Source: Silene latifolia (Eukaryota; Streptophyta; Magnoliopsida; Caryophyllales; Caryophyllaceae). From it: a stretch of DNA of 64,000 nucleotides. Shown here piece by piece: positions 1 to 11,478 of this stretch. The stretch is from positions 11,424,001 to 11,488,000 of the forward strand of contig NC_133526.1 in NCBI RefSeq assembly GCF_048544455.1. The letters run 5' to 3'. The notes under the pieces are model-generated. The model saw only the letters and a list, made by a program, of their open reading frames with translations, was not told the origin of the DNA and made no database searches. Positions within the stretch are counted from its first letter, which is position 1. The number at the start of each line of letters is the position of its first letter. A program made the translations under genes and the position numbers.

Positions 1-849
1 GTCAATTATCAAATCAATCCCTAAAATTTAACAATTAACATTAATCGTTTTGCGATTCCTTTCACACGAGAACTCACCCTTGGAACAGACGCGAATCGCC
101 GCGCCTCTTCCAAAGGGCGCGATGCTCTCACGCGCGCTGTTCTCCAGGTGAATTCTGTCCCCGAACTCCTTTTACTCGCTTTGACCTAGTTTAATTAGTA
201 AGCGTATTAATCAACTAATATCGTATTATCACCTTCTGACTTGTTCGTATTTCTTTGTTTTATTTCTTTTATTCTTTTTCTCAAATCATCCGTTTTAAAG
301 GTATTTTCGACATAAATCGCCTATCCCGATGTAATTATATTTATTATTATTGTATTTTGTATCATTTGTATGTTTTCACATGTAAATGAACCTTAATTCC
401 AACTTCGACCCAATTGTATGCTAATTAATTGTCAACCGACTTAGTCTAATTCTCACATGCTAGGATTAATCTATGGATGTTGCATTGCATGCATATAGCC
501 GACAGTATATCAAGTACGAATAACTTCCCTAATCATTAGTAGAGGCCGCTATCGAGGCGGGCGGGATTAGGTGTTCGATCAAAAGAGCTTCCTAATCGTA
601 CCTCACCCTTACTCCAGGATCTCCGTGAGCACCCGTGTTCATTGGCATCCACGAGAGTCATTCTAGACATAGAATGCTAAGGGTAACGATTGCTTAGTGT
701 TCATGTCACTACTTTGTGTCTTGACATGACACGAGGTATTCGAACGGTTCCAATTTCCCATAAAAATTGGTGGCGACTCCATACAAAATGCAAACGCTTG
801 TTTTCGAGCCCCTTCGCCAAGCGCCCCCGTGGGCGGCCCGCTGTCCACA
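1..849 (+). repeat. 5' LTR of A1 (3' part only)
   Basis: It aligns with 16952-17798 and ends in TGTCCACA, the same end as the 3' LTR. Identity is very high except around 74-150. There, a GC-rich palindromic module with CGCCTCTTCC differs at many positions from the 3' LTR copy at 17025-17100. Confidence 0.93.
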
Positions 850-852
850 GTT

Positions 853-870
853 TGGCGACTCCGCTGGGGA
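853..870 (+). other. Primer binding site of A1
   Basis: The 18 bases TGGCGACTCCGCTGGGGA begin three bases after the LTR end. They are complementary to a tRNA 3' end that finishes in CCA-less GTCGCCA. Tat/Ogre elements commonly use a tRNA-Arg primer, and I take this to be the same type. The identical site is present in A2 at 37237-37254. Confidence 0.8.
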
Positions 871-1309
871 TTATACACTTACGTGTAGCTAGGGTGAAAC
901 TCGAACAAGGTTAGGGAATAGCTTGTACAAGACAATTGTCGGTTTTCATAACTCGGTCTTCCTAGACCGTTTTATTCGGCCTTCCTAGGCCCAACCCAGC
1001 CCATTCGACCAATCGTCCCGTCTAAACGGTCCTAATTCTTATTTGGGCCTAAGGATGGATAGCGATTGACGTCATCCATACCATGATGCTTACTCTTGTT
1101 TGTATCAAGGGCCTTCACTACTTGAGGAAATGGACTAGGAATCGGCCTTACTCTTGTTTGGCACGAGCCTCTCCACAGACTTCGGGTTTGATGGTTCGGT
1201 ATGGCAACCCACCCTTTAAACCAAAACCCTTCTAAAAGCACTCAGCATCCCGTTATAATGCTTGTATAAATGTGTAAACCTTATGTGATCACCATTTCTA
1301 AACAAAACT
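871..1309 (+). other. A1 5' leader, no gene
   Basis: This is the untranslated leader between PBS and gag. The stretch around 950-1230, with repeated 'ggccttcctaggcc'-like text and 'cttactcttgtttg', is also present reversed at 36890-37180 in A2. The two elements therefore share a leader as well as LTR ends. Confidence 0.7.
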
Positions 1310-3512
1310 ATGACGAATTTTCAAAAAATCAAAACCCGTTTTCAATCAAGAGAATTCGAAATAGGGCCTTTAATTAGCACAAAATCCGGTCAAAACTCTG
1401 TCCATTTGTCGTGTCAAAATTCGGGCCACAAGCCCATTTCAAACCTCACCTCGAGTCCACTCCTACAACTACACTACAGTTGGCTAGGACACACATTTTC
1501 AAAGACCTTGTCTTTCTTCAAAACTCACTCAACACAAGTGGCACACACCCACTTCACGAGTCAAGTCTTTTCCTCTTTTAGCAAGTGTGATGGAATGGTC
1601 GATCGTGTTTTGATTCGTCGCCGATCTCTTATCCAGTTTTCCAAGATGCCTGGTCAAGTGATGAAACGAACCTCCAAAGAAATTCAAGAAAGTAATGATC
1701 GAATCCTAGCCGCGATAGCCCAAATGCAAATTACCCAAGAGCAAACCTATGACCGCCTTGAGCTTATCGAAGGCCGTATCTTTGATGTAGAGGGAAAGCT
1801 ACCTCCCCCTAAAGGTGGAGTGCTACAATTTTCCGATGACGAGTCTAAAGATGAGAATCCTGTCCTAGGAACAACCGCAGCTGAGAAAAGACTCCAATAC
1901 CTAGAGGAGCAATTGATGTACCTTAAGGGGGATGACATTTACAGGGAGAACAATCGTAAGTATGAGGCCGTCAATTCCAAATTGCCCACTAACTTTAGCA
2001 TGACGGATATCCCTAAGTTTAAAGGACATGAGAACCCTTTGAACCACATCCGAGCTTTCAAGGACTACATGTCTATCAAAGGCATCAAACCCGAGATGTT
2101 CTTAAGGATCTTTCCTTCATCTCTTGACACCATCCCAAAGCAATGGTTCTACACTTTAGATCACAAAAAGGTCGTTACTTGGGAGGACGCCGCCATCGAG
2201 TTCTCAAAGCAATACGCGGATAATGCCGAAATCCAAGTCAACATGCGCACTCTAGAGGTTCTTACCCAAAATGACAAGGAAGGATTCACCGACTTTCTAA
2301 GTAGGTGGAGGAAGACTAGTACTCAACTAGTTGAACGCCCGGATGAGGCCACTCTTGTGGAGAAGTTCGTGGACAATCTCAAGCCCATATATGCCAACCA
2401 TTTGAGATATCAAAACATCAAGACCTTCAAGGACTTAACCGTGTTAGGGACACGAATTGAAGATGACATCCGCAAAGGACTCTTGTCCAAAACGGTAGGT
2501 CGAGGATACCAAGGGTCCACGAGTCGTTCATACGGCTCTACTAGCAAGACCGACGAAGTTAACCTTCTCGAGCCTTCCAAGAAAACTAGCCCACCAAGGA
2601 AGTTCACAAACCTTGGAGATACGTACTCCAACGCTCTAAAAAGACTAATGAAGCAAGGTAAACTCCAACCCATTGGGCCTACTCCCGAACCCGAAAGGAA
2701 GTCCAAATGCAGGATGAAAATTCCTCTCGTGAATACCATAGGGGCAAGGGTATGACACGGAAAAATGCTACAAATTGAAACATGTGCTACAAGATATGAT
2801 TGAGGATGGCCGACTTCCAATCCCGCCAGGAGGTAAGCCCAACAACACTCAGAATCCTCTTGGAGTTCTAGTGATTACAAGTGACGAATCTACCTTAGAT
2901 TGCTCACACCTCATTTCTCCCACCGAAAATGAAATTCATGCAATTGAGAAAGAAAGACTCTACTCTACCATCTCCCCTACCATTTCCGACTTCATCGCAT
3001 GGGCAAGGAGCGTAGATAGACAAGTGTGGGAACTAGAAAACATGGTAATGATCTTGCGCAGTCCCAATGCAACACCTAAGGAGCGCATACCATTGACCTT
3101 CTCTCAAAATGCCACTATGCAAGAAGTAGTCGCCGTGGTCAACAAGCTAGTCGATCAAATCATACAACTAGAAAGTGACATCATGAGGATGAAGGAACTA
3201 GCTGCGATCAATGGAGTTTGGGCCGATGACGATGAAGACGAATATCTCATTGAAAACTCTTCGGTAAAAGAAATAGTCCAAAATGGTGAAGACCAAGATG
3301 TGGATCACCTAACTCGTTCGGGTCGCCCATACCAAAACACCACTCAAAACGGTCCAACCAACGTCATCACACCAAATGACAATGAAGACGACCCCACTGA
3401 TCATTTGCTCAAGCAATTACAGAAAACCAAGGCTGATCTTTCGGTCTGGCAACTAGTGGCAAGCTCCTTTCCACACCGCCAAGCTTTCTTGCGCAAGCTT
3501 TGGCCAAATTAA
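1310..3512 (+). pseudogene. gag: A1 gag (frameshifted)
   Basis: Gag packages element RNA into particles. The first open frame runs 1310-2755. The natural start may be the internal Met at about 1646, just before a coiled-coil-like stretch (EIQESNDRILAAIAQMQ). The retrotransposon gag domain lies around 1995-2420 and includes a PKFKGHENPLNHIRAF segment. The frame then breaks at 2705-2756, where single-base changes scramble the zinc knuckle: A2 still reads CX2HX4HX4C at the equivalent place, while here the first Cys is lost. The C-terminal part continues at 2775-3512 (QDMIEDGRLPIPPGGK). A2 gag matches the region after the core domain well. Confidence 0.85.
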
Positions 3513-4452
3513 ATGTAGCACATAACTCTACTCCCGAAGATGTAGTCAACTTGGTCTTCCAAGAATCACCCAAGCTAAGTAATCCTATTACTTTCTCGGA
3601 CGAAGACTTGCCACCTTTCGGCGCCGGTCACAACCTTGCTCTATACATCACTCATCATCATGCAAAGAAAAATGTGCCAATGACCTTGGTAGATGATGGC
3701 TCATGATCAACGTCATACCCTTGAAAACGGCATACAAACTAGGCATGAAAGAGTCGGACTGGACTCCTACAAATCAAGGTGTACGTGCATATGACGGTAC
3801 ACGACGAAAAGTGGTAGGACTTGCTAACCTAACCATAGCAACGGGACCAATCGAACGAAAGGTTAACTTCCAAATAGTGGACATCGAAGCTTCATTCAAC
3901 ATACTTCTGGGAAGGCCTTGGATTCATGCTTCCAAAGCGGTAACATCCACCCTTCATCAAAAGATCAAGATCCCACTAAATGGCAAAGTTGTGACGATCA
4001 CTTCGTCACCCATCAAGGCCATAATCGAGAAGCAATCAAATAATCAAGTCCTTGCGGATCCCGTCTACGAACTTGGGGGCTTCCAAAGTGTAAATGTCAT
4101 AGAAAGTGAGTTGGCACCCTTGTACTATAATCCCTACTCCAACTTGGTGGTCAACCACATACTCAAAAATCAGGGATACTTCCCTGGAATGCCTTTGAAC
4201 CCGATTCGGAAGAACACCTTCGCGCCATACAAGAAAGGCAACTCATCGAGAATACCACTTGGACTAGGGTACAAACCCACAACAGAAGAAGTTCTCGAAA
4301 TGCTTGCCCAAGTCCAAAATCGCAAGTATGTAGGAGTCCAAATGAGGCCATATCTCCCCACCTTAAATGGATACTTCGTTCAAGAAGGAAGTTCGGAACT
4401 CTTTCACGGATTTCCCGAACCTTGGCATTACCTTGAGAGGAAGTTAGCCTAA
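3500..4452 (+). pseudogene. pro: A1 aspartic protease (frameshift in active site)
   Basis: Retropepsin-type protease that would cleave the Gag-Pol polyprotein. The N-terminal frame (3500-3706) ends in TLVDDGS, which is the D-x-G catalytic motif. A single missing base at about 3703 creates a stop, and the protein continues in another frame at 3703-4452 (INVIPLKTAYKLGM, then the flap/ILLGRPW region near 3900). A C-terminal extension with a G-patch-like KGNSSRIPLGLGYKP segment near 4230-4280 precedes the linker to RT. The break falls exactly at the active site, so this copy cannot make protease from one frame. Confidence 0.8.
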
Positions 4453-7128
4453 TCGAGATCTTTCACGATTGCTACTTCATCCCTCCAGAAACGGTTCCTA
4501 CCGTCAAAACCCGTCAAGCACCTTGCTTAGACGAGCAAGCTGTGAGCCTCCTGTTTGGAGAGGACCGATTTGTTAAGGCCGCGCAGGATGAGATCATTAC
4601 TACGATACTTCAAGACGATCGCTTCAACCCCACCGCATTGATTACGAAATCGACACAAAGCGTGCGAAAGGATGGAGAAAATCAATCAAATGGACCAACA
4701 ATCAAGGAAGACTCTTCAAGCTCACCACTTTGGAGAAGGAGAGATGTTCAAAGAAGAACCGAGAAGACGACGAGTTCGAATCGGAATCGGAGTCGGAGTC
4801 GGAGTCAAAGTCTAGAGAAGTCATTAGAGAGTCTACTCCTGTCGTCATCCCCACTCCCTTCGTTTCTCCTAGCTTATTTTCAAGTAGCCACGATAGTTCG
4901 GGAAATGCCCCAATTCGTCCCTTTACCGCCACCGACCATGGATCGGTTGGCTTCTTTGTTTCAACTTTACTCAAATCTTAATATGAATAAATCGGGTTCT
5001 GCTTACTCTTTGCGTTATCTTGAGTGCAATTCTGTTTATGATGATACTGAGGATGACCAAGACCCAGACTTGACCGAAATACCTCCCTACGTAGCCAAAG
5101 AAATACTACAGGAAGGGGAAGGGGGGCCTGTAATTGAGGATACCGAACCCATCAATGTAGGAACTGAACTAGAACCCAAAGAACTTAGGATAGGGACTAC
5201 CTTGAGCTCTACCGAACGGGCCGACCTCATAGACCTCCTAAATGAATTCAAAGACGTTTTCGCTTGGTCCTACAAAGACATGCCGGGGATCGACAGGGAT
5301 ATCGCCGAACATAGGATTCCGATTAAGCCGGTTTCAAACCAGTGAAATGCGAAGCTTCGACGAATGAGAACAGAGTGGGCCCTAAAGATTAAAGAAGAAG
5401 TTGACAAGCAATTCAAAGCCGGGTTCATCAAAGTTTCCGAGTATTCTGACTGGGTAGCTAACATAGTACCCGTACCCAAAAAGGATGGGAGAATCCGAGT
5501 TTGTGTTGACTTTAGGGATTTGAACAAAGCAAGCCCAAAAGATGACTTCCCTCTACCTCACATCGACATATTAGTGGACAATACTGCAGACCACGCATTA
5601 CTATCCTTCATGGATGGATATGCGGGTTATAACCAAATCAAAATGGCCATGGAAGACATGCATAAGACCGCGTTCGTCACCCAACGGGAACCTATTGCTA
5701 TCTGAATGCCGTTCGGATTAATCAACGCCGGGGCTACATACCAACGCACCGCGACTACACTCCTACATGACATGATGCATAAAGAAGTCGAGGTATATGT
5801 AGATGACATGATCGTCAAATCCAAGGAAAGAGAGGGACATATTGCGAACCTTCGCAAGTTCTTCGCAAGGCTACGGAAGTACAACATGAGACTCAACCCT
5901 CAGAAATGCACATTTGGGGTAACGTCTGGCAAACTCCTAGGATACGTCGTTAGCCAACGAGGAATAGAAATAGATCCTTCCAAAATCAAAGCTCTGATCG
6001 AAATGCCACAACCTCAAACAGAAAAGGAAGTCGTGGATTCTGGGAAAAGTGCAATACATAAGTCGATTCATATCGAAACTTACGATGATTTGCGAGCCTA
6101 TCTTCAAGAAACTTAAGAAAACAGACCACACCATGTGGGACGATGATTGTCAAAAGGCATTCGACAGAATCAAGGAGATATTGGCTAAACCACCAGTGCT
6201 CATGCCACCACAACAAGATCAACCTCTTGGTTTATATCTCACGGTAACCGAAACCGCCATGGGTGCCATGCTAGCTCAAACCGTAGGAAGTGAAGAAAGA
6301 GCTATTTACTATCTAAGTAAGAAGTTCTTGGAATACGAGTGCAAATACTCACAACTCGAAAAGACATGCCTCGCTCTTGTGTGGGCAACAAAGAAGCTAC
6401 GTCACTACATGCTTAGCTACTCCGTCAAGATATTCTCCAAAATGGATCCAGTCAAATACCTCTTCGAGAAACCCGTCCTCAACGGACGCCTGGCAAGATG
6501 GACCATGATGCTCTCAGAATTTGACCTCAAATATGTGCCACTGAAAGTTATAAAGGGTCGCGCCGTCGCCGAATTCTTCGCAGAAAATCCCATCAACGAC
6601 GCACAAACTATAGATACTTGGTCATTTCCCGACGAGGATATACTTCAAACAGATGCAGACTCCTGGGATCTATACTTCGATGGAGCATCAAACCTAAGAG
6701 GATTTGGGATAGGAGTGTTGCTCATTTCTCCTGAAGGTGAGCATACACCGATTCTTTGTCAAACTCGACTTCGAGGTGACAAACAACGCCGCAGTGAGTA
6801 TGAGGCTTGTCTAATTGGACTACAAGCGGCGATAAGCTTAGGCATCAAAAACCTCCGAGTGCATGGAGATTCGTCACTAATCATCAACCAAGTTACAGGA
6901 TCCTGGAAAATCCGAAGTGAAAGCCTAGCACCCTATCAGGCTAGGATAGACCAAGTCGCTCAATTCTTCGATCACGTAACCTACTTACACCTACCTCGAG
7001 AAGAAAATCAATTTGCAGACGCTCTTGTGAAACTTGCATCTTTGATAAACATGCCAGATTACATGATGGAAATGCCTTTGTGTATCGAACGACGGTGGAG
7101 CCGCTTATGTCCATCAAATTACCGATGA
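4453..7128 (+). pseudogene. pol: A1 reverse transcriptase plus two RNase H domains (frameshifted)
   Basis: The linker and RT start read in 4542-5345, including the ELRIGTTLSSTER and FAWSYKDMPGI segments typical just before RT. RT continues at 5364-5705 (VPVPKKDGRIRVCVDFRDLN) and 5706-6116 (MPFGLINAGATYQ), with the catalytic YVDD at about 5797-5808. Frames break near 5340, 5703 and 6035. The frame 6049-7128 holds the RT connection, the degenerate first RNase H (LSKKFLEYECKYSQLEKTCLAL) and then a second RNase H from about 6660 (LYFDGASNLRGFGIG, SEYEACLIGL, VHGDSSLIINQ, ENQFADALVKLA). The double RNase H places the element in the Tat clade. Confidence 0.88.
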
Positions 7129-8398
7129 AGAAGAAATCGCACAGAACCCCGGTTCCAAGCAATCCTGAACTTCAAGCTTAATGGTACCTATCCACCAGAT
7201 ATGGACAAGAGGGGACAACGAGCTATACGCCTATTGTCTTCACAATACGTTCTCATGCAAGGAGAATTATACAAAAGAACACCTCTTGGTGTAGTCCTAC
7301 GTTGCCTTGATCATTCACAGGCACGAAAAGTAATGGAAGAAGTCCACGACGGAGAATGCGGTCCTCACATGAGTGGACCTATGATGGCAAAGAAAATCAC
7401 ACGTCTAGGGCACTATTGGACCACAATGGAATCTGATTGCATCAAATATGTGAGACATTGCCACAATGTCAAATCTTCGAACGCGTACAACATGTCCCTC
7501 CTTCGTTGCTCTATACGATGACATCTCCTTGGCCATTCTCCGCATGGGGAATTGACATAATCGGGAAAATAACCCCAGCCGGAACAGGAGGTCACTGTTT
7601 CATCCTAGTAGCAATTGACTACTTCACCAATTGGGTAGAAGCGGCTTCATACACCGCTCTTACGGCCAAAAATGTGGCAAAATTCATACAAAACAACATC
7701 ATCTGTCGATATGGTTGCCCACATGAGATCATCAGCGATAATGGGTCCCACTTCCAAGCCGAAACCGAACAACTGCTAGCCAAGTACAAGATCAAGCATC
7801 ATCACTCATCGCCCTATAGACCACAGACTAACGGCGCGGTAGAAGCGGCTAACAAAAATGTCGTCACGATCCTCAAGAAAATGACTGACAATTACAGAGA
7901 TTGGCCAAGCAAAATACCCTTCGCTTTGTGGGGGTATCGTACATCAGTTAGGACGCCCACTGGGGCTACTCCTTTCTATTTGACTTACGGCATGGAAGCC
8001 GTACAACCCGATCGAGCTAGAAATACCATCCTTGCGTATTCTCGCTAGAAAGTCAAATCCCGGAGGCCGATTGGAAGAAAGATAGATACGAAGAACTCAT
8101 CCTCCTGGATGAACGTAGGCTACGTGCCTTACATAATGTCCAAACATATCAAGCACGTATCAAACGCGCTTTCAACAAAAGGGTTAGGCCAAGAAACATC
8201 AAAGAAGGAGACTTAGTACTCAAATCGGTTAGAGCTCTTTTACCTGTCGACCCGAGGGGAAAATTCAAACCTAATTGGGCCGGACCATATCTAGTCAAAT
8301 CCATACTCCCAGGGGGTGCGGTTAGAATCACAGACCTAGACGGGAATGAGTTTTCAAACCCCACAAATCTCGACCAACTGAAACGATACTATGCCTAG
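7129..8398 (+). pseudogene. int: A1 integrase (frameshifted)
   Basis: Integrase inserts the cDNA into the genome. The N-terminal zinc-binding part (7201-7521) has HDGECGPH and a CIKYVRHCHNV segment, where the last Cys of the expected CxxC is replaced by Val. The catalytic core reads in 7437-8048: D in GIDIIGKI (about 7550), D in IISDNGSHF (about 7735) and E in NGAVEAANKN (about 7840). A frameshift near 8040 separates the C-terminal domain, which stays open to the TAG at 8396-8398 (GDLVLKSVR, KFKPNWAGPYLVK). No chromodomain follows, as expected for Tat. Confidence 0.87.
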
Positions 8399-8934
8399 AA
8401 TAGGATAAAAACGCGCCTCGCGTAAACCTAAGTGTCGCTCTTGTGGCACTAAATAAACGGCCCCTGGCCCATTTGAATGTCACTATGCTCTTGCATCTTG
8501 GCAAACTTGTCATCCTCATATCATCAAACAAACTAAATTCGCACCTCCCGAGTAAGCAAAAGCTCACGCTTATTTTCTATGTTCATTACAAGCTCTTGCT
8601 TCGAACAATTATTCTTTTACATTTACTCGAACTACGCGCAAGGGTTTGATTTCGCTTTCTCTAAGTGAATACGTAGGCAATCCTTCACGGGATTCAACCC
8701 ACCATTATATTTAAAATGTAAATAGAAGGACATTTGCATTGCATATGAAATTCGACAAGAATAATTAAAGAAAATCACAACGGTTTCATAACCATTTAAG
8801 CTTTTTATTTCATTCAATTTCTAATAATAATAATACGACAAACAATAAAAATAGATTAGGCTAGGATTCTAAAAATCCCTCCTTTCTTATTACAACAATA
8901 AATAATAATAATCAAATAATAAATAAGACTTGGG
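8399..8934 (+). other. A1 spacer after pol, no gene
   Basis: Non-coding. The stretch at about 8655-8700 (gaatacgtaggcaatcc) is a conserved post-pol motif. Its reverse complement occurs twice in A2 near 33040-33190, which marks where the deleted pol of A2 would have ended. Confidence 0.6.
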
Positions 8935-10527
8935 CTATTCCTCCATCTCTCCCTTGCCCTTGTCGTTCTTGTCATATTTCTTGTCACGACCTCGAGCCGG
9001 GCGCTCTTGCACCACTTCAGACCTAATCACCAACGGTCTTTCTCGAGGCCTGACTCTTCCATTCTTGCTAACCACCATCTCTGCGACAGGAGTAGTCTTC
9101 GATTTCTTCGAAGGATGAATGACTTGGAACCCGGCTTCTTCTTCTCCTTCAGTCAGATGCTTCTCTTTCTCTTTCTCTCCCTCGCGCACCTTGTAGTCAA
9201 CGGGCTCGCGCTTCCTCAGTCTTTCGCGCTCTTCCAAAGTTGCAGCCTTCCTCCACCTCAGATAAGAGTCCGACACCCACAAGGCATTGGCGGAGAAGCT
9301 CAAGAACCACATGTTTCTTTGGGCCCACTTCATAGCCCACTCTCTTCGGCTCTCTGTAGTAAGCGTCATAGCAGTTTGCGGAACGGTGTCAAGCCTAGGA
9401 ATCATCTGCTTCAACCCAACTTGCCTCATCAATCTCTCAGGAAAGATGCATATCATAAACTCCAATCCAGGAATGCGCACGGACCTAGTAGGATCCAAAG
9501 AAGACACTCCAGTGACAGACTTGAGGTGCCACCACGGAACGACCCACCTGATCAGCGGGCCATCATCATTCTTCAGCTTGTTCTTCCAATAATCGCAGAC
9601 CCGGGTGAAGTCCACCATGTACAGCCGTGTCCTCATCGAAATCATACGGGCATGATAGGAAAGTGCATGAACTGGGGGCTCGAGCAATCGGAGCCGTTCC
9701 ATAAGCCAAACCTACCAAAAAAAACAGGTATTAGACACCCGCCAAAAAAAAAACGAAAAAAAAAAAGAAAAAAAAAACGAAAAGAAAAAAAAAGAACGAA
9801 AAAGAAAAAAAAAAACAAAACAAAAAAACGAAAAAAAAAAGAACGAAAAAAAAAAAGAAAAAAAAAACGAAAAAAGAAAGAAGGGTGTCTTTACCTGTAG
9901 GATAACGGGACTTCCCAAGAACGGCAGATCACGGTTGGATTTCCTATTATCCAAGCCCAAAATGATCTCCCCGAGGCATAGACAAGCTGGGCTCCTGCGC
10001 AGCTCCATTTGCTCAATAAGACCCAATAGACGGGGATCACCTCGCAGTTCTTCATCAACATGTCCCTGAAAGACATACACATGCAGCAAACAGAAGCCAA
10101 ATGCTCTCCTCCTAGCAACATAAGAAACAGTAGGGTCGGCCCTATTGATGAATCGGTCTATAAAATCTAGCATCCTCACGCCTTTCGGGGTAACTAAGCG
10201 ATCCACCTCAAGTCTAGTAAGTCCAAGCAAATCTCTAAACTTACTCTTATACCCTTGAGCATTAGAAGGGATGGCAGGTAAATGTTCAGGGTCCCACCCG
10301 CCAATAGCAGCAATTTCCTCCGGAAAAGGACAAATATCACCTCCTGGGAACGCAAAAACATGATAATTTGGGTCCCAATAATCAAGGCAAGCATCCAAGA
10401 ACGGTTTTACAACCTTAATGAGTTTCAAACTCAACAGAGACCCAAGGTTATAAGCACCCATATCGTGTTTCTCAATGTTCGAAAACTCATTAGTCCATTC
10501 CTTCAAGCGAATCTCCAAAGTATTCAT
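8935..10527 (-). CDS. Antisense DUF7745-like gene in A1, two exons
   Basis: Spliced gene on the minus strand of the element. Exon 1 is 10527-9895 (211 codons) and exon 2 is 9711-8935 (258 codons plus stop). The junction is CAG|GTAAAG at the donor and TTGGTAG|GTTTGG at the acceptor, and the phase-0 join restores one frame of 469 residues. The exon 1 protein (DACLDYWDPNYHVFAFPGG, FPEEIAAIGGW, FGFCLLHVYVFQGHVDEE) and exon 2 start (VWLMERLRLLEPP) resemble the DUF7745 family found in plant Tat elements as an antisense ORF. The C-terminus is highly charged (EGEKEKEKHLTEGEEE, KSKTTP). Both exons are intact, unlike the pol frames. Function is unknown. Confidence 0.72.
9717..9890. repeat. A-rich low-complexity tract inside the DUF7745 intron
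   Basis: About 170 bases of runs of A broken by single C or G (gaaaaaaaaaa, cgaaaaaaaaa). Read on the gene strand it is a long polypyrimidine stretch that ends at the acceptor, as an exaggerated polypyrimidine tract. It accounts for the lysine-rich open frame on the + strand here, which is not a gene. Confidence 0.85.
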
Positions 10528-11297
10528 GATGATAATTTTCTCTTGAAAATTTATTGGGAGTTTTTATGTATGAATCGACGAAGAAGAGACGGAAGAATTA
10601 TATGACTTAAAGCTTCGTCGACGCTCCTATTTATACCAATTGCTGTTTCCAAAAATCCGTCAGAACCGACCTGCTTGGGAACAGGCGCGGCACCTGCTTG
10701 CGCCTCTTCAAAGGACGCACTCATGCTTTGCGCCTCTTCCTCCCCGACCTCACTTCTGTGATTTCCGCGTTTGGATCTTTCCTAAATAATTTCTTATTCC
10801 TACGGGATTTTGTTTTGGTAAATCCGAGAAATTTACCATGCTTCAGGTTTCCTTAATCCGCGGACACGCATTTCGAGGCGACATCGACATTTTCCGCCAT
10901 TTTTCTCACACTTTTATATTTAGTTTTCATTTTAATTCTTTTTTATTTCAACATTTTACTTAGTCATTTCATTTTCTTAATATTTTTCCATTTTCTAACT
11001 TATAGATTTCTCTTTTTCTTTTTTTTTTGGGTAACCCTCCCTACCGTCCGGTCATTTCCTAAAAAATTTTTGCATTTTCAAGTCCTTTTGAGTCTCATTT
11101 TGCACTAATTAAAGGCCCTATGTGTATATAAAAATGTATGTGTCGCGTGATTTTCTATGTAAATTTCGGCGAAGATGACGGCATAAACCGTTGTCTACCA
11201 AACTGTTCAAAAGCTAACTGCAGTACAAACAACACCACCCAGCAACAAAAGGCACTCAGGCCGTCGTATATACAACAAAAAAGCAAATATACAAGCA
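10528..11297. other. Spacer between the two antisense genes, with one GC palindromic module
   Basis: AT-rich, no convincing ORF. Just upstream of the DUF7745 start, minus strand, there is a TATA-like 'GGTATAAATAGGAGCG' at about 10617-10636 (reverse complement), a plausible promoter for that gene. At 10676-10740 lies one of the GC modules (caggcgcggcacctgc, then cgcctcttc) that also occur in the LTRs. The similarity of this TATA block to the LTR TATA block at 15967 suggests the promoter came from LTR-like sequence. Confidence 0.5.
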
Positions 11298-11445
11298 AAC
11301 TGGGGGCTTCGCCCCAAACAAGTCCAAATGTACAACTGGGGGCTTCGCCCCAAACAAGTCCAAATGTACAACTGGGGGCTTCGCCCCAAACAAGTCCAAA
11401 TCCAGGTAAACTGGGGGCTTGCGCCCCAAAACAAGTCCAAAAATG
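11298..11445. repeat. 36-bp tandem repeat with GC hairpin, four units
   Basis: Units start at 11298, 11334, 11370 and 11409. Each contains GGGGGCTTCGCCCC, a palindromic stem with a tiny loop, followed by a CAAACAAGTCCAAAT stretch. The first three units are exact 36-bp repeats. The last is diverged and spaced 39 bp. The array lies just beyond the stop codon of the antisense PMD gene, in its presumed 3' UTR. Confidence 0.93.
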
Positions 11446-11478
11446 TTTCAAAAACGGATGTCCAAATGTACACAAAAG

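Noticed and set aside
9007..9900. 297-codon + strand frame ending in a lysine/arginine-rich run
   Set aside because: It is antisense to the DUF7745 exon 2 and runs through the A-rich intron; composition alone keeps it open.
11298..11445. GC hairpins as bacterial-type terminators
   Set aside because: Plant nuclear context, no U tract, tandem repeat inside a retroelement.
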